This document shows, piece after piece, positions 33,601 to 48,600 of a stretch of DNA of 64,000 nt; within the stretch, counting starts at the first letter, position 1, and every line of letters starts with the position of its first letter. A model generated the notes under the pieces. That model made no database searches. It worked only from the letters and a program-made list of their open reading frames with translations, and was not told the origin of the DNA. The stretch is taken from contig JAMZAV010000951.1 in the NCBI GenBank assembly GCA_024449915.1, forward strand, positions 62,001 through 126,000. Direction: 5' to 3'. Source of the stretch: Sweltsa coloradensis (Eukaryota; Arthropoda; Insecta; Plecoptera; Chloroperlidae). Both the position numbers and the translations under genes were made by a program.

Positions 33601-36600
33601 CAATTCGCGGTCCTCCACTAAAAGAGCTGCCGCGACCCACGTCGTTACACCCGGACAGATCTGCCACGCACTAGTGGTGACCTGTAAGAAGGAACCCTAC
33701 GCCCACCTTTAGGATTCCTATTTTTTATTGTTTATCTACCCTAAAAGTGCCGCCGCACCCACGCTCGTATATCACCGAGCGAAAGGATCTCCACCACTGC
33801 CTGTAGACCCTGACTAGAAGGGATACCCTGGTCCCTAAAAGTGCCCGCCGACCCACGTCGTTATCACTGACCGCGACAAGGATATCCACCACTGTGTGAC
33901 AGTATAGAAGCGAACACCATCTAGGCATCCAATAAAAGGTGCACGGACCCACGGTCGTTATCACCAGGCACAGAGTCCACCACTCCGCATGTGACCTGGT
34001 ATAGAATGGAACCCTGTCCATAAAAGATAAGCCAAGCGACCCATAACCCCACACGCGCTTATCACCGGTACAGACTCCTGCCCCCATCCACATGTGTGCA
34101 CCTGTAGAATGCGAACCCTGTCCACTCAAAAGAGTGCCGGGACCCACGTCGTCTATCAACCCGGACAGATTAGCACCACTGTGCCTCCAACCCCTAAACC
34201 TTTCGGACTGCACCTGTAGAAGGAACCCTAGCTCCATAAAGCTAGCCACGGACCCACGTCGTTATACACCGCCACGGAGACAGATTCCACCACTGTGTGA
34301 CCTGCTAGAACGGAGACCCCTGCTCCCCTAAGAGTCGCCGGCACCCTACGTCGGTTACATCACGCCGCGACAGATTAACCACCACTTGCATGCATGTACC
34401 TGCTAGAAGGAACCCTGCCTCCCTTAAGGTGCCGGACCCACGTCGTCTCATCACCCGGACAGATTTCGCACCACTGAGTGACTGCTAGAGGAAAACCTGA
34501 TCTTAAAAGTGCCGGACCCACGTCGTTATCACTACCGACCAAGCGACAAGATATGCAGCAACCACTGCTCTGGTGGGACCGCTGCTACAGAAGGAACCCT
34601 GATCCCTGAAAAGTGCCGGACCCACGTCGTATCCACCCGGACAGATTTGCACCCAAATCCACTGTGTGCACCTGTAGGCACGGAACCTGCTCCCTAAAAA
34701 TGCTAGCCGGCACCGCACAGTCGCTTATCACCGCAGACAGATTTAGCACCACTGTGATGAACCTGTCAGAAGCGAACCCCTGTCCCCTCAAAAGATGCCG
34801 GACCCACGTCTGTGTATCACCGCGACAGACCTGCCCCACCAGCGGCCAGTGACTGTAGAAGGAACCCCCTCAGTATCCTTAAGGATGCTCAAAATAAGGC
34901 AGTGCACAAGCGGACGCCCCACGGTCGCTTAGTCACCCGGCACAGATATGCTACCACGTATGATGTGACCTGCTAGAAGGAACCCTTCGCTGTCCTAAAA
35001 GTGCCGACCCAACGGTCGTTACACCCGGACAGATTGCACCACTAGTCAACATATGTGACCTGCATAAGAAGAGAACACCCCTGCCCCCCCTTAAAAGTGC
35101 CGCCAGACCCACGTCGTTATCACCCGGACAGATTGCACACTGACTCGGTGCACCTGCCTCGAAGGCAACCCTGGTCCCTAAAAGGCTTGCCGGACCCACT
35201 GTCGATTATTACAACCCGGCACAGCATTGCCTACACTAGTCGCAGGAACTGTAGAAGGAACCCGTCCCTAAAAGCGGCCGCCGACCCATCAGTCGTTATC
35301 ACCAGGACAGATATGCACCACATGTCGTGACCTGTAGAAGGAACCCTGTCCTTAAAGTGACGGACCCACGTCGCTTATCACCCCGACCAGATTGCCCCAC
35401 TGTTGTGACCTGTAGAAGGAACCCTAAGCCCCCTAAAAGTGCCGGACCCACGTCGTAGTAATCCCCCGCCGACAGAAATGCACCACTGCTGATCGCACCT
35501 GCTAAGAAGCCGAACCCTATTCCTTAAGAGCTGCCCGGACATACGTCGCTTAATCACGCCGGCCCCCAGATGCCCACCATGTTCTATGCTGACACACCTT
35601 GATAGGTGAAAGGAAAACCACCTCTGAGCCCACGAGACCAAACGTACGCTGTTAATCACCCGGACAGATTCCACCACTGTGTGACCTGTAGAAGGAAACC
35701 CGCATCCCTAAAAGTGCCAGGACCCAGTACGTTATACATCTCCGACAGATATGCACCACTGCTAGCAGTGTACCTGTTAGACAGTCCGAACACGACAACT
35801 GTCCCTGCTAAGAGTGCCGGACCCACTGTGCGTTAGTCCCCGGACAGATAATGCCACAACTGGTTCCCTCATGTGAAACCTGCTAAGAAGCTGAACCCTG
35901 TATCCCTAAGAGTGCGTGGTTGTTTTGGGGACGCGACCCACGTCGTTATTTTTCAAAAACACCGCGACAGCATTGCACCAACTGTCGTGACCTGTAGAAG
36001 GGAACCCTGTCCCCTAAGAGTTGCCCGAAGACCCCACGTCGGTATCACCCGGACAGATTGCACCACACTGTGTGACCTGTAGAAGGAACCCTGCTCCTAA
36101 GAGTGCCGCGACCCACGTCGTTACTACCAGGCCCCAAAATCGCCTCCCTTAGTACCAGCCTCAACCAGGAACAGATCTAAGCACCACTGTGTGACCTGTG
36201 AAGGACCATTTAGCTCCCTAAGGAGTGACACCGCGCCCACGACCCACGTCAGCTTATCACAAACGGACAGGATTGCACCACTGTGTGACCTGTTAGAAGG
36301 CAACCCGGTACCTAAGAGCTAGCCGTGAACCCACGTCGTATCACCCGCGACAGATTGCCACACTGTGAGCCCTATAAGCGAACCCCTGCTCCACCTAAAA
36401 AGTAGTCCCGACCGACAGACTCCACGTCGTTTATCACACGGACAGATTGCCACCACCTAGTTGCCATGACACCATGTAGAAGCAACCCCTGAGTACCTCT
36501 AAAGACGTGCCCGGACCCACGAGCGTTATCACCCGCGACAGATGTGCATCCACGCATGTGTAAGACCTGCTAGAAGGCAACCCTGTCCCTTAAAACGCTG

Positions 36601-39600
36601 CTCCTCAGCGACCCACAGTCCGTTAATCACCCGGACAGATTCGCTACCCCACGGTGTGACCATGTAGAAGGAACCACTATTAGAGAAGATCTAAGAGTGC
36701 CGCGAATCCACGTCGTTATCCACCCGGACAGATTGCACAACTGAGTGACCTCAAGAAGGAACCCTGTCCCTAAAAGGGCCCGGACCAATGTCGTTCATCA
36801 CTCCGGACAGATTGACCACCACCTCACCAACAAATGGTCGTGCACACCTGGTTTAAAGAAGCGAACCCTGTCCCTCAGAGCTATGCCCGGAACCCACGAT
36901 GCTCCTATCACCCGGAACATGATTCCACCACTGTGTGACATGTAGAAGAGAGACCGTGTCCACTAAAAGTGCCGACGCACCCACGTCGTTATCACCCCGG
37001 ACAGATTCCACACACTTGTGTGCACCTGATACAGTAAGGAACCTGTCCCTAAAAGACAAAGACCCTGCCCCGGACCCACGTCGCTTATCACCGCGACAAG
37101 ATTCAGACCCCCACCATGATGTAACTTGTAGAAGGAACCCTTATGACTACCCTTAAGAAGTGCCGGGACCCACGCTGTACCATCACCCGCCGACAGATGC
37201 ACCACTAGACCTAGTGACCTGTTAGAGGAACCCGAGTCCCTAAAGAGGTAAGCCGGACCCACACGCGTCGTTGATCCACACGGATAGATCGCGCCACCAC
37301 TGTATAGTACAATAGTAAGACAGCCGACCCTTGTCCCTACCTCCTGTAGTGCCGGCACCCACGTCCTGATGATCACCCGGAACAGATGCACCACTCGTCT
37401 AGTGCACCCTGCTAGAAGAAGCCCTCGTCGCCTTAACAAGCTGCCGAGACCACGTCGTATCACCCGGACAGATATGCAACAACTGTGTGACCTGCTAGAA
37501 GGAACCCTCAGCTACACCAAAAGATGCACGGCCCCACGTCCGTTATCACCCGCGACAGATCGTATACGTAAACCAACTTGATTATAGATGCTGCCCTGTG
37601 AGAAGGAACCTCTGTACCCACATAAAAGATGCCGGACCCATCGACTCGTTACACCGCGACAGATTGCACCACGTGCACTGACCCTAGATAGAAGGCACCT
37701 GCACCTAAAAGTGCCGCGACACCACGTCTGTTCATCACCACCCGCTCTTTTTTTTTTGGGACCCAGCATTGACACCAGGTTAGTGACCTGCCTAGCAAGG
37801 AACCCTAGCCCCTAAAAAGTGCGCGACCCACGTCGCTTGGCCTATACACCCGGACAGATTGCAACCACTGCTAGTGACCTGTAGGAAGGAACCTGCTCCT
37901 ATAGAGGTGCCGGCACACCATACTTCGTTATCATCCGAGACAGATTGCACCACCTGTGCCACTGACCTGCCTAAGAAGGAACCCATGCCCACCCGAACCA
38001 CCTAAAAGTGCCGACACACACGTACTGTTAACATACCACCCGGCAGCAGATTCCCCCACTGTGTTGACCTACGTAGAAAGGAGGAACCCTGTACCCTACA
38101 AAGCTGACCGCGCACCCCAGCGCTCGTTATCACCCGGACAGATTTGCACCACTGTGTGACCTGCTAGAAGGAACCCCCTTGTCTCCCTAATAAGTGCCAC
38201 GCCCAATCGACCCACGTCGTTATCCACCCCGGACAAGATTAGCCACCACTGTGTGCACCTCGCTTAGAAGGAACCCTCCGTCCCTAAGAGTTACGCCCCG
38301 GACCACGTCGCTTATCACCCGTGACAGATGATACCACTAGCTGTAGACCTGTAGAAGGACCCCTATGTCCACTATAAGAAGTGCCGACCCACGTCGTTAT
38401 CACCGGACAGATTTGCCACCACTGTGTCGACTTGTTAGAAGGCAACCTGACTACCCTTAAAAAGTGCCGCCGAACCCATCAGTCGTTAATCACCCGCGAC
38501 AGATTGCACCACTTGCTTGTAGTTTTTATTCAACCTGAATAGAAGGAAACCTCTGCTCCCGTAAAGAAATGCCGGCACCCACGCTCGTTATCACCCAGCG
38601 ACAGGATTGCACCACTCCGCTCAGCTGACACTGTAGAAAGCGAACCCTAAGCTTCCCTAAGAGTGCCGCGACCCACTGTCGTTAATCACCGGACGAGATT
38701 GCACCACGTGCCTGACCTGCTAGAAGGAACCCTCGTACCAAGAGTCGCCGGACCCACGCGCGTGTTAAATCACCCCGCGACAGATTGTTCACCACTTATA
38801 CGTGAACCTGTGTAGAAGGAACCCCTGTCCCTCATAGTGAGTTGCCGCGGACCCATCTCGTATATCACCCGGACATGATTGTCCCACCACTGTTTCGTGA
38901 CCATGTAGAATGAGACCCGTGTCCCTAAGAGCCTAGCCGGACCCACGCTCGTTATCACCCGGACAGATTCCACCACTCAGTGGACCTGTAGATAGGAACC
39001 CTGTACCACTAAAGTACGCCGGTACTCCACGTCGTCTATCACCCGACAGATTGGCACCACTGCTAGTACCCCCGTAGGTGACTGTAGAAAGGAACCCTTG
39101 TCCTAAGAGTAGCCGCCGACCTCACGTCGTTTTATCAACCGACAGATTGCCACACTGTGTGACATGGTAGACCATGGAAAACACCCGTCCCGTTAAATAG
39201 ATGCCGGACCCACGGCGTTATCACCCTAGCAGTCACAGATTTCCACCACACTGCTGTGACCTGATAGACAGGAACCCTGCTCCCTAAAAGTTGACCGGAA
39301 CCCACTGTACGTTATCACACGGACAGATTGCAACACTGGATAGGCTTTATGTGACACCCTGTAGAAACGACTAAGGAACCCTTTGCCTCCCTAAAAGTAC
39401 GACCAACGTCGTTATCACCCGACGACAGATATGCCACCACTGATGCTGACCGATGCTAGAAGGAACCCAATCGTGCCCTAATAACACAAAGATGCGACCC
39501 AAGTACGTTATCACCCGGAACAGATATGCACCACTATCCGTGTGACCATAGTAGAAGCGAACCCAGATCCCTGAAGAGTGCCGGACCCACGTAACGTTAT

Positions 39601-42600
39601 CACCACGGACCAGGATATGCAACCACGCACTGTGTAGAACTGTAGAAGGAACCATTAGTCCCAAAAGTGCCGGACCCACGTACGATTATGATCCCGGACA
39701 GATACTCCACACTGTTAGCATGACCTAGTAGAAGGAAACCCATGCTCCCTACAAGAGTAGCCGGACCACGTCCGCTATCACCGTGACAGATTGCACCACT
39801 GAGGACTGTATAAGCGAACCCTGTCGTCTAAAAGTGCCTGGACCCACGTCGTTATCACCCGCCTTGTTTACAGATCTCCACCACTCGTGTGACTGTAGCA
39901 AGGAACCCCTTGTGTCCCCCTCTAATCTCTCTAAGTGCCGCGAACCCACGTCGTAATCACCCGCGACAGATTCTGCACCACTCGTTGTGACCTGTGAAGG
40001 AACCAAACAGTTGTTAACCAAAAAGTACGGGAACCCACGTCGTATCACACCACCGCGTACCTATCTCAGGACATGATTTGCACCACATGGGTGACCTGTA
40101 GAAGCGAACCCGTGTCCCTAAAAGTTGACCGCGACCACGTCGTTATCACCCGGACCAGCATTGCACACTGTGCTGACCGTGTAGAAGGAACCCCATGTAC
40201 CCTAAAAGAGTGCCGGACCCACGTCGTTATCACCCGGACAGATTGCCAACACTGAGTGGCTAGAAGCTGGTAGTGATAAGGAACCCTCTTAGCCTTGCTC
40301 CTAAAGTTGCCCGGGACCCACGGTACTCGTTCTCCACTCCGGACAGATTGTTACCTTCTTTTTCCCCCTCCACCACTGAATGCTGACACTGCTAGAGGAA
40401 CCCTGACTACTCTAAAAGTTGCGGACCACACGTCAGGTATCACACCGGACAGATTGCCACCACTGCTGCTGACCTGTAGAAGGAAACCCACTGACTATCC
40501 CTTAAAAGCCTAGCCGGATCCCACGATCGCTTCATAATTCACCGACAGATTGCATCACTCGCTCGCCTGACCTGTAGGAAGGAAAACACAGAGTCCCTAA
40601 AAGTGCAGCCGACCCACGTCGTTATCTCACCCGGACAGATTTGCACACTGTAGAGACTGTAGAAGGAACCCTGTCCCTAAAGTGCGATGGCACCACGTCG
40701 TTATCACCCGGACAGACTTAGCCACCCACCACTAGCAGATGAACCTTCTAAGGCAACGCACACCATGAGCAAATAAAATGTTCTCAACCAACAGTCCGCG
40801 ACCCAAGTCGTTTTTTTGACTATATCACCCGCGACAGATTGCACCACTGTGGGACCTTGCTTTCCACAGGAACCCTGGTCCCTATAAGAATTCAGCAGTG
40901 GCCGGACCCACGTCGTTCGCTCAACCCTGGACAGATCTAGCACCACTGTGGTGAAACCTGTAGAAGAGATACCACAATGTCCCTAAAAAGTGCCGGACCA
41001 CGCGCGTTTACTCTACCACGGGACAGAATCTACGCACACTGTGATGACAGCTAAGAAGGGAACCGACATGGCCCATAAAAGCTATTCCCCCTACCACGAC
41101 ACGCCGACCCACGTCGCTTAATACACAGCGACAGATGCGCACCACTGTATGAGACCTGTAGAAGGAACCTGCTCCCTAAAAGTGCTCACGGACCCACGTA
41201 CGTTATCACACCGGAAACAGAATTAGCCACCACCTGTGAGTAGACCATGCCTTAGAAGGAAAACCCCTTAAAGTCCCTAAAAAGATGGCCGCGACACGTC
41301 CGTGTATTATTCACCCGGAACAGAGCTTAGCCCTTTTTTTCCACCACTGCGGCATCGATACCTGACCTGTAAGAAGCGAACCCTGTCCTTTAATAGTATA
41401 GCCGGACCCACGTCGTTATCACCCGGACAGATTGCACTCACTGTCGAGGCCTTGTAGAAGGCCAACCCCTGCCCTCCTAAAAGCTGCCCGGACCCTACGT
41501 CGTTATCACCCGGACAGATTCCACACTTGTGATGACCCTAAGTAGAAGGAACCCTCGTCACTAAAATGACTGACCGGACCACGTCTGTTATCACCCGGAC
41601 AGATTGCACCACTTGAGTGACTCGCTAGCAGGAACCGCTGCTCCTAAGAGTGCCGGACCCACGTTCGTATATCACGCGACAGATGTGACACACTGTGTGA
41701 CCGTGCCTAAGAAGGAACGCACGGTCACTAAGAGTGCCGCAGATACCCACGTCCGCTTATCACAACCCGCGGACATGATTGCACCACTGTACTGCTGACC
41801 TGTAGAAGGAACCCTGTCCCGAGCACGAGCCGACCCACGTCGTTATACACCCCGTGACAGATTGCCTCACCACCATAGTCAAGTGACCATGTAGAAGGAA
41901 CCCTGTCCCTAAGAGTGCCGGACCCACGTCGTTATCACCTCGCGACCCGATTGCACCACTCGGTGTGACTGCTAGAAAGAACCTGTACCCTAAAAAGTGC
42001 CAGCGACCCACGTCAGTTAATCACCGGACAGATATTGCCCACCACTGTCGCCTGGACCTGTAGTAGAGAACCCTGCTCCTACATGTAGTGCCGCCGACCC
42101 CCAGACACCAGCGTCTGTATAACCCGGCACAGATTGCACCAATGTGTGACCTGTAAGAAGCGAACCCAATGAATCCACATAAAAGATAAGCCGGACCCAA
42201 GTTAGAGAGTAGGTCGTTAAATCACCCGGCACAGATTAGCACCACGGTGATGACATGTAGAAGCAACCCGTGTCCTCAAATGAGTAGCCGGCAACCCACG
42301 TCTGTTAATCACCCGCGACAGATTGCCCACCACTGCCTGCCGCACCTGTAGATAGCGAACCACTGTCCCTAAAAAGTGCTCGCGACCCAAACGTCGATTA
42401 TCACCCGAGACAGAATTGCACCACTGCTTGTCGAACTAGTAAGAAGGAACCCTGTCCCTAAGAGTGCCGGACCCAACGTACGATTAAATCACTCCGGACC
42501 AGATCGCGCACCACTAGTGTGGCCCGCCCTTATCAGACCAGAACACTGTCCCTCAAAAGTACGACCGGCGTCAGCCCAGCACTCCAACGTCGTCTTATGC

Positions 42601-45600
42601 ACCCGCCGACAGATTGCCCCACCACTAGTGTCGACCTGTAGAAGCACCCTAGCTCCCTAAGAGTGCCGGCACCCACGTCGTTATCACCAGCGACAGATTG
42701 CCTACCACTGTGCTCGACTCCTGTAGCAAGGAACCTCTGTCCCTAAAGTCGCCGGATCCCACGTAGCTTATCACCCGGACAGATAGCCACCATCTGTGTG
42801 TGACCCATGTAGAAGGACCCTGTCCCTAAAAAGTGCCGTCGCACCACGACGTTATCCACCCGGACAGATTGCCACACTGTGCTGACCTGTAGAAGGAACC
42901 CTTGCCCTAAAAGTTGCGGGACCCATGTCGTTATCACCGGACAGATTGCACCACTAGTGGACCTGTATAGAAAGGAACCATGCCCCCCCTCATTTTAGTA
43001 CCCTTTTTAAGTGCCGCGACCACGTCGATCTATCACCCCGCGACAGTATTGCACCACGTGATGACGTGCCACCTGTAGAAGGACCATGATCCCTAAGAGT
43101 GCGGATCCCACCGCGCTATCACCCGGACAGATTGCACACTGTGGTGTACTAGAACCTGCTAGAAGGAACCTGTCCTCATAAAGTAGCCCGGACCCCACGT
43201 CGTTATCACCGCGACAGCAATTACCACACCTGTGGGACCTGTAGAAGGAAACCCGTCGCCTAAGAGTGCCGGACCCACGTCGTTATCACCGGAAGATGTG
43301 CCCACCACTGTGTCGACCTATGTAGAGGAACCCACATGTCCACTAAAAGCCACGGCCCGGACCCACGTCGATTATCAAACGCCGGACGAAGATTTGCACC
43401 ACTGTTTGTGACCTGTAGCAAGAGAACCCGTCTCCTAAGAGCTAGCCGAGACCCACGTCGCTTACACCCGGGACAGATTCACCACTGCGTGTGTTTCGTA
43501 GACCTGACCGTAGAAGGCAACCCTGCTCCCTAAGAAGGCCGCGACACCACGTCGTTATCACCCGGACAGATTGCACACTGTGCTGACCTGTAGAAGGAAC
43601 CCCATGCTCCCTAGAGAGCTGCGGACCCACGATCGCTTATCACACGACGACAGATAACATTCCACCACATAGTGTGACCTGTAGAAGCGCAACCCCTAGT
43701 CCTAAAAGATGCCACGGTGAACCCACGTCGTTTATCACCCGCGACAGATTTGCCACCACTGTACGACTTGTACCCTGTGACCTGTAGCAAGGAACCCCTG
43801 TCCACTAAAGTGCAACGGAACCACGCGTTAAATCACACCGCGACAGATGATGACACCACTCGTATTTGTGACCTACGTAGAAGAGAACCCTGTCCCTCAA
43901 AAGTGCCGGACCCACAGTCGTTCATCACCAGGACAGATTGCCCACCACTGTGGTGAACCTAGCTAGAAGGAAACCCTAGTCCCTGCAAAGCTGCGGACCA
44001 CACGTCCGAATTATCACTCAACCCCTTTCCCCCTCCACACCGGACAGATTGCCCCCACTGTGCTGACACTGTTAAGAAGGAACCCTCGCTCCCTCAGAGT
44101 GCCTGGACCCAGTCGCTTATCACCCGCGACAGCATGCACCCACTGTCCGTAGACCTGCCTCAGAAGGAACCCAGTCCCTAAAAGTGACCTGCGACCCACG
44201 CCCGTTATAACACCGACAGATTCCACACTGTTGTGCACACTGCTAGAATGAACCCTAGTCCCTAAAAGCCTGCCGGACCCACGTCGTTATCACCCGGACA
44301 GATTGCACCACTGTCGGACCTGCTAGAAATGGAAACTCCTGTCCCTAAAAGACCGCGACCCACGTAGAGTTATCAACCCGGACAGATTCGCCACCACTGA
44401 ATGTGATCCTGTAGAAGGAACCGTAGTTATATATTTTTTTCCACTCCTAATATGTATGTGACCAGGCACCCACGTCGCTTAATCACCCGGACAGATTGCA
44501 ACCAGCTGCTGTAGACTGTAGAAGGAACCCTCGTACCCATAAGAGATGCCGGACCACGTCGTTATCACCCGAGACAATTGCCCCCCACCACTGTGCTGAC
44601 ATGTAGAAGGAACCCGTCCCCCAACTTGCCCGTGACCCACGCTCGTTATCACCCGGACAGATTGCCACCAGTGGTAGTGTGACCTCGCTTAGAAGGAACC
44701 CTGTCCCTCAAAAGATGCCCAGGCACCCACGTACGCTTATCACGCCGGACCAGATTCCACCACTGTGCTGACCATGCTAGAAGGAACCCTGTCGCTAAAG
44801 CTGCCCGGCACCCACGCTCGTTATATCCCCCCAAATAGTGCACTCCTAGATACCTCAAATAACCCGACAGATTCTCACCACTGATAATGTGACCTGTAGC
44901 AAGGAACACACCTGTCTAACAGTGCCCGCCCCACGTCCACCCACGTCGTTATCACCCGCGCATCACAGATTGCACCACTAGTTGATGACCATGTAGAAAT
45001 TGCGAACCACTGCTCCGCTAAGAGTGCCCGGACCAACGTCGTACTATCACCCGCGACAGATTGCACCACTACGTGTAGACCTGCTAAGAAGCCCAACCCT
45101 GGTGCCCTAAAAAGTGCCAGGACCCCACGGTCGTATATACCCGGCAAGATTGCCACCCACTAGACATGCTGACCTGCACATAGAAGGAAACCCTCGTACC
45201 CTAAAAAGTCGCCGGAACCCACGTCGTTAATCACCGCCGAAGATTGCCGACACCACTGTGTGACCTGTAGAAGCGAACCCTACGCTCCTAAGATGTGCCG
45301 ACCCACAGTTCGTATACACCCGAGACAAGATTTAGCACCACTTGATATAGCTACCTGTAGACCAAGCAACCCATGATCCCTAAGAGTAGCCCGCACCCCA
45401 CGTCCGTATATCACCCGACAGATTGCCCACCCACTGTGTGAACCTGTAGAAGGAACCCTGGCCTCCTAAGAGTGCCGGACATACGTCGCTTGGTTAGTCA
45501 CCCGGACAGTATGCAGCCACTCGTGTAGCACCTGCTAGAAGACACCTCTGTCCCCCTAAAAGTAGCGGCACCCCACGTCGTCTAAATCACCCATGGACAG

Positions 45601-48600
45601 ATTTGCACCACCACATGTGCTGCACCTGTAGAAGGAACCCGGTCCTTAAAAAGTGCCTGGACCCACGTCGTATCACCCGCAGAACAGATTAGCCACCACT
45701 GTGTGACAATGACTGAAGTGCACCCTGTACCCCTAAAAGATCGGACCCACGTCCGTTATCACCCGGAAGATGCACCACTGCATGTGACCTTGTCTAGCCA
45801 CATGGAAACCAATGTCCCTCACAAAGTGGCCGGACCCCCACGTCGTTATCACCGCCGACAGATCCCACCACTGGTGATTCTGCTAGAAGGAACCCCTGTC
45901 TAAAAGTGACGGACCCACGCTCGTTATCACCGACAGAATTCCACCACCTGTGGCACTTGTAGAAGGAAACCCTGCTCCCTAAAGCCTGCCTGCGACCCAC
46001 GTCGTATATCACCCCGGACAGATCTGCACCACTGTTAAGACCTGTAAGAAGGAACCCGTCCCTAAGAGTGCCGCGAACCACGTCGTTCACACCCGCCAGA
46101 CAGATAATGCCCACCACTGGGTGACCTGCTAGAAGCCGAACAATGTACCCTAAGAGTGCCCGCGACCCACGTCACATACGTGTAAAATCACCCGGACAGA
46201 TGTGCCACACCACTTATGTGCACTAGAACTAGAAGGACACCTAGTCCCTAAGATGTGCCGCGACCCACGTCTGTTATCACCACGCGACAGAATTTTCCCC
46301 ACCACTGTGTGACTGTAGAATAGAAGGAACAACCTGTCCTAAAAGTAGCCGGAGGACCCACGTCGCTTAATCACCCGCGACCAGATTGCCACCACTGTGT
46401 GACCGGTAGAAGAGAACCCTGTCCTCTAAAAGTGCAGCGACCCACGTACGTATAGGTGCACCCGCCAGACAGATTCCACACTCGATGTCGACCTGTAGAA
46501 GGCCAAACCCCTGCTTCCATAATTGAGTGCCAGGACCCACGTAACGTTATAACCCGGACTAGATGCCTCACCACTGCTGCTGACCTGCTCACTAAGAAAG
46601 TGACCTGTCCCTAAAAGTGCCGGACCCACGTCGTTATCACCCGGACAGATCTCCACCACTGCATGTGACCTAGTAGAAGGAACCCAGTCCCGTAATAAAA
46701 GTAGCCGGACCCACGCTCGTTATACCCCGGACAGATATGACACCACTAGATGCTGACCGGACTAAAGCGCAAACCTGTCCCTAAAAGACTGCCGGACCCA
46801 CGTCGTTATCACCCGCAGACAGATTCACCACTGTGTCCCTCGACCAGCTAAGAAGGCAACCCATGTTACCTAAAAGTGTCCGGCCCGACCCACGGTCTTA
46901 ATCCACCCGCCGACAGATGTGCCCACCACGCTGTGACCTGTAAGAAGGAACCCTGTCCCTAAATAGCATGCCGGCACCCACGGTCGTGCTAACACCGGAC
47001 AGATTGCACCCACTGGTGACTGCTAGAAGGAACCCTGTCCCTAATAAGTGCCGGCCGACTCCACGATCGTATCACCCTGACAGATACCACCACTGTGGTA
47101 GACCTGCGACACAAGGAACACTGTCTCCTTTTCCTCTCTTTTCATAAAAGGCGCGACCCACGTCGTGTATACAACCGCGACAGATTTGCACAAACTAGTG
47201 TGACCTGTATGAAGCAGAACCCTGTCCCCTAAAAGTGCCCCGGACCACGCTCGTTACTCACCCGCCGACAGATATGCACCACTCGTGTGACCTGATAGAA
47301 GCGAATCCCTAGTCCCGTCCCATGATGAGATAGCCGCGACCCACCGTCAGTTATCACCCGCCCGACAGATAATGCCCCACCACTTGTGGAACTGTAGAAA
47401 GGAACCCCGTCCCCTAAGGAGCTGCCTGGACCCCACGTCGTTATCACCCGACAGATTGCACCACCTAATGTGGACCCTGCATGAAGGAACCCTGTCCCTA
47501 CAAGCTGCCGGAACCCACGTCGCTTATCACTCCGTGACAGAATTCCACCACTGTGCTCGTCGACCGGTAGAAAAGCAGAACCCATTGTCCCCTAAAAGAT
47601 AGCCGGGACCCACGTCGCTCTATCAGTCACCCGGACAGATTAGCACCACTGTGTGACCTGCTGAGAAGGAACCCTAGTCCCCTAAAAGTGCCGGTACCCA
47701 GGCGTTATCACCCAAGGACAGATATCCACCACTTGCTGTGACCTGCCCTATCCAGAGGAACCCTGTCCTAAAAAGTAGCGGACCCACCGTGCCGTCTCTT
47801 TCTCCCCCCCCATTCTCCATCCCCACCCACGCCGAGCAGATCTGCCACCACTGGTGATGACCTTCCTGTTAGAAGGAAATCCCTGCTACCCATAAGAGTG
47901 TGCCGCGACCCACGTCGTTACACCCAGGACAGATTGCCAACCTACTGACTCGTGACCTTTGTCATTGAACGGCCAACCCCTGTCCCTAAAAGTAGCCGGC
48001 GACCCACGTCGGTTATCACCCCGCCCCGGCAACAGATTCCACCACATCGCTTAGCTAAGACCTGTAGAAGGAACCCCTAGTCCCTAAGAGACGTGCCGCG
48101 ACCCACGTCGTTAACACACGCGACAGATTTCACCCACTGTTTGGTGACCTGGTAGAAGGAACCCTGTCCGCATAAAAGTAGCCGCGACCCACACGTCGTT
48201 ATCACCGCCCGACAGATGCACCACTGTCTAGTGTGTGCAACACTCGTAGTTAGAAGGAAACTCCTGTCCCTAAAAGTGCCCAGGACCCACGTCGTTATCA
48301 CCCGGACAGATTGCCACCACCAATTGCCGTCTCGTGACCTTTGTAGAAGGAAACCCCCTGTCCCTAAAAGTGCCGCGACACACTGTCACAGATTCATCAC
48401 CCGAGACACAGATTAGCACCACTGTGTTGACCATGATAGAAGCGAACCTTAGTCCCTAAAAGTGCGGACCACGTCGTATCACCCCGCGACAGATTCCACC
48501 ACTGTGTGACCTGTAGAAGGAACCCTGTCCCTAAAAGTGCCGGACCCACGTCGTTATCACCCGGACAGATTGCACCACTGTGTGACCTGTAGAAGGAACC

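Noticed and set aside
27645..48490. High unit divergence as evidence for an old satellite
   Set aside because: The differences are mainly extra single bases and stop abruptly at 48490, which fits sequencing error better than age.
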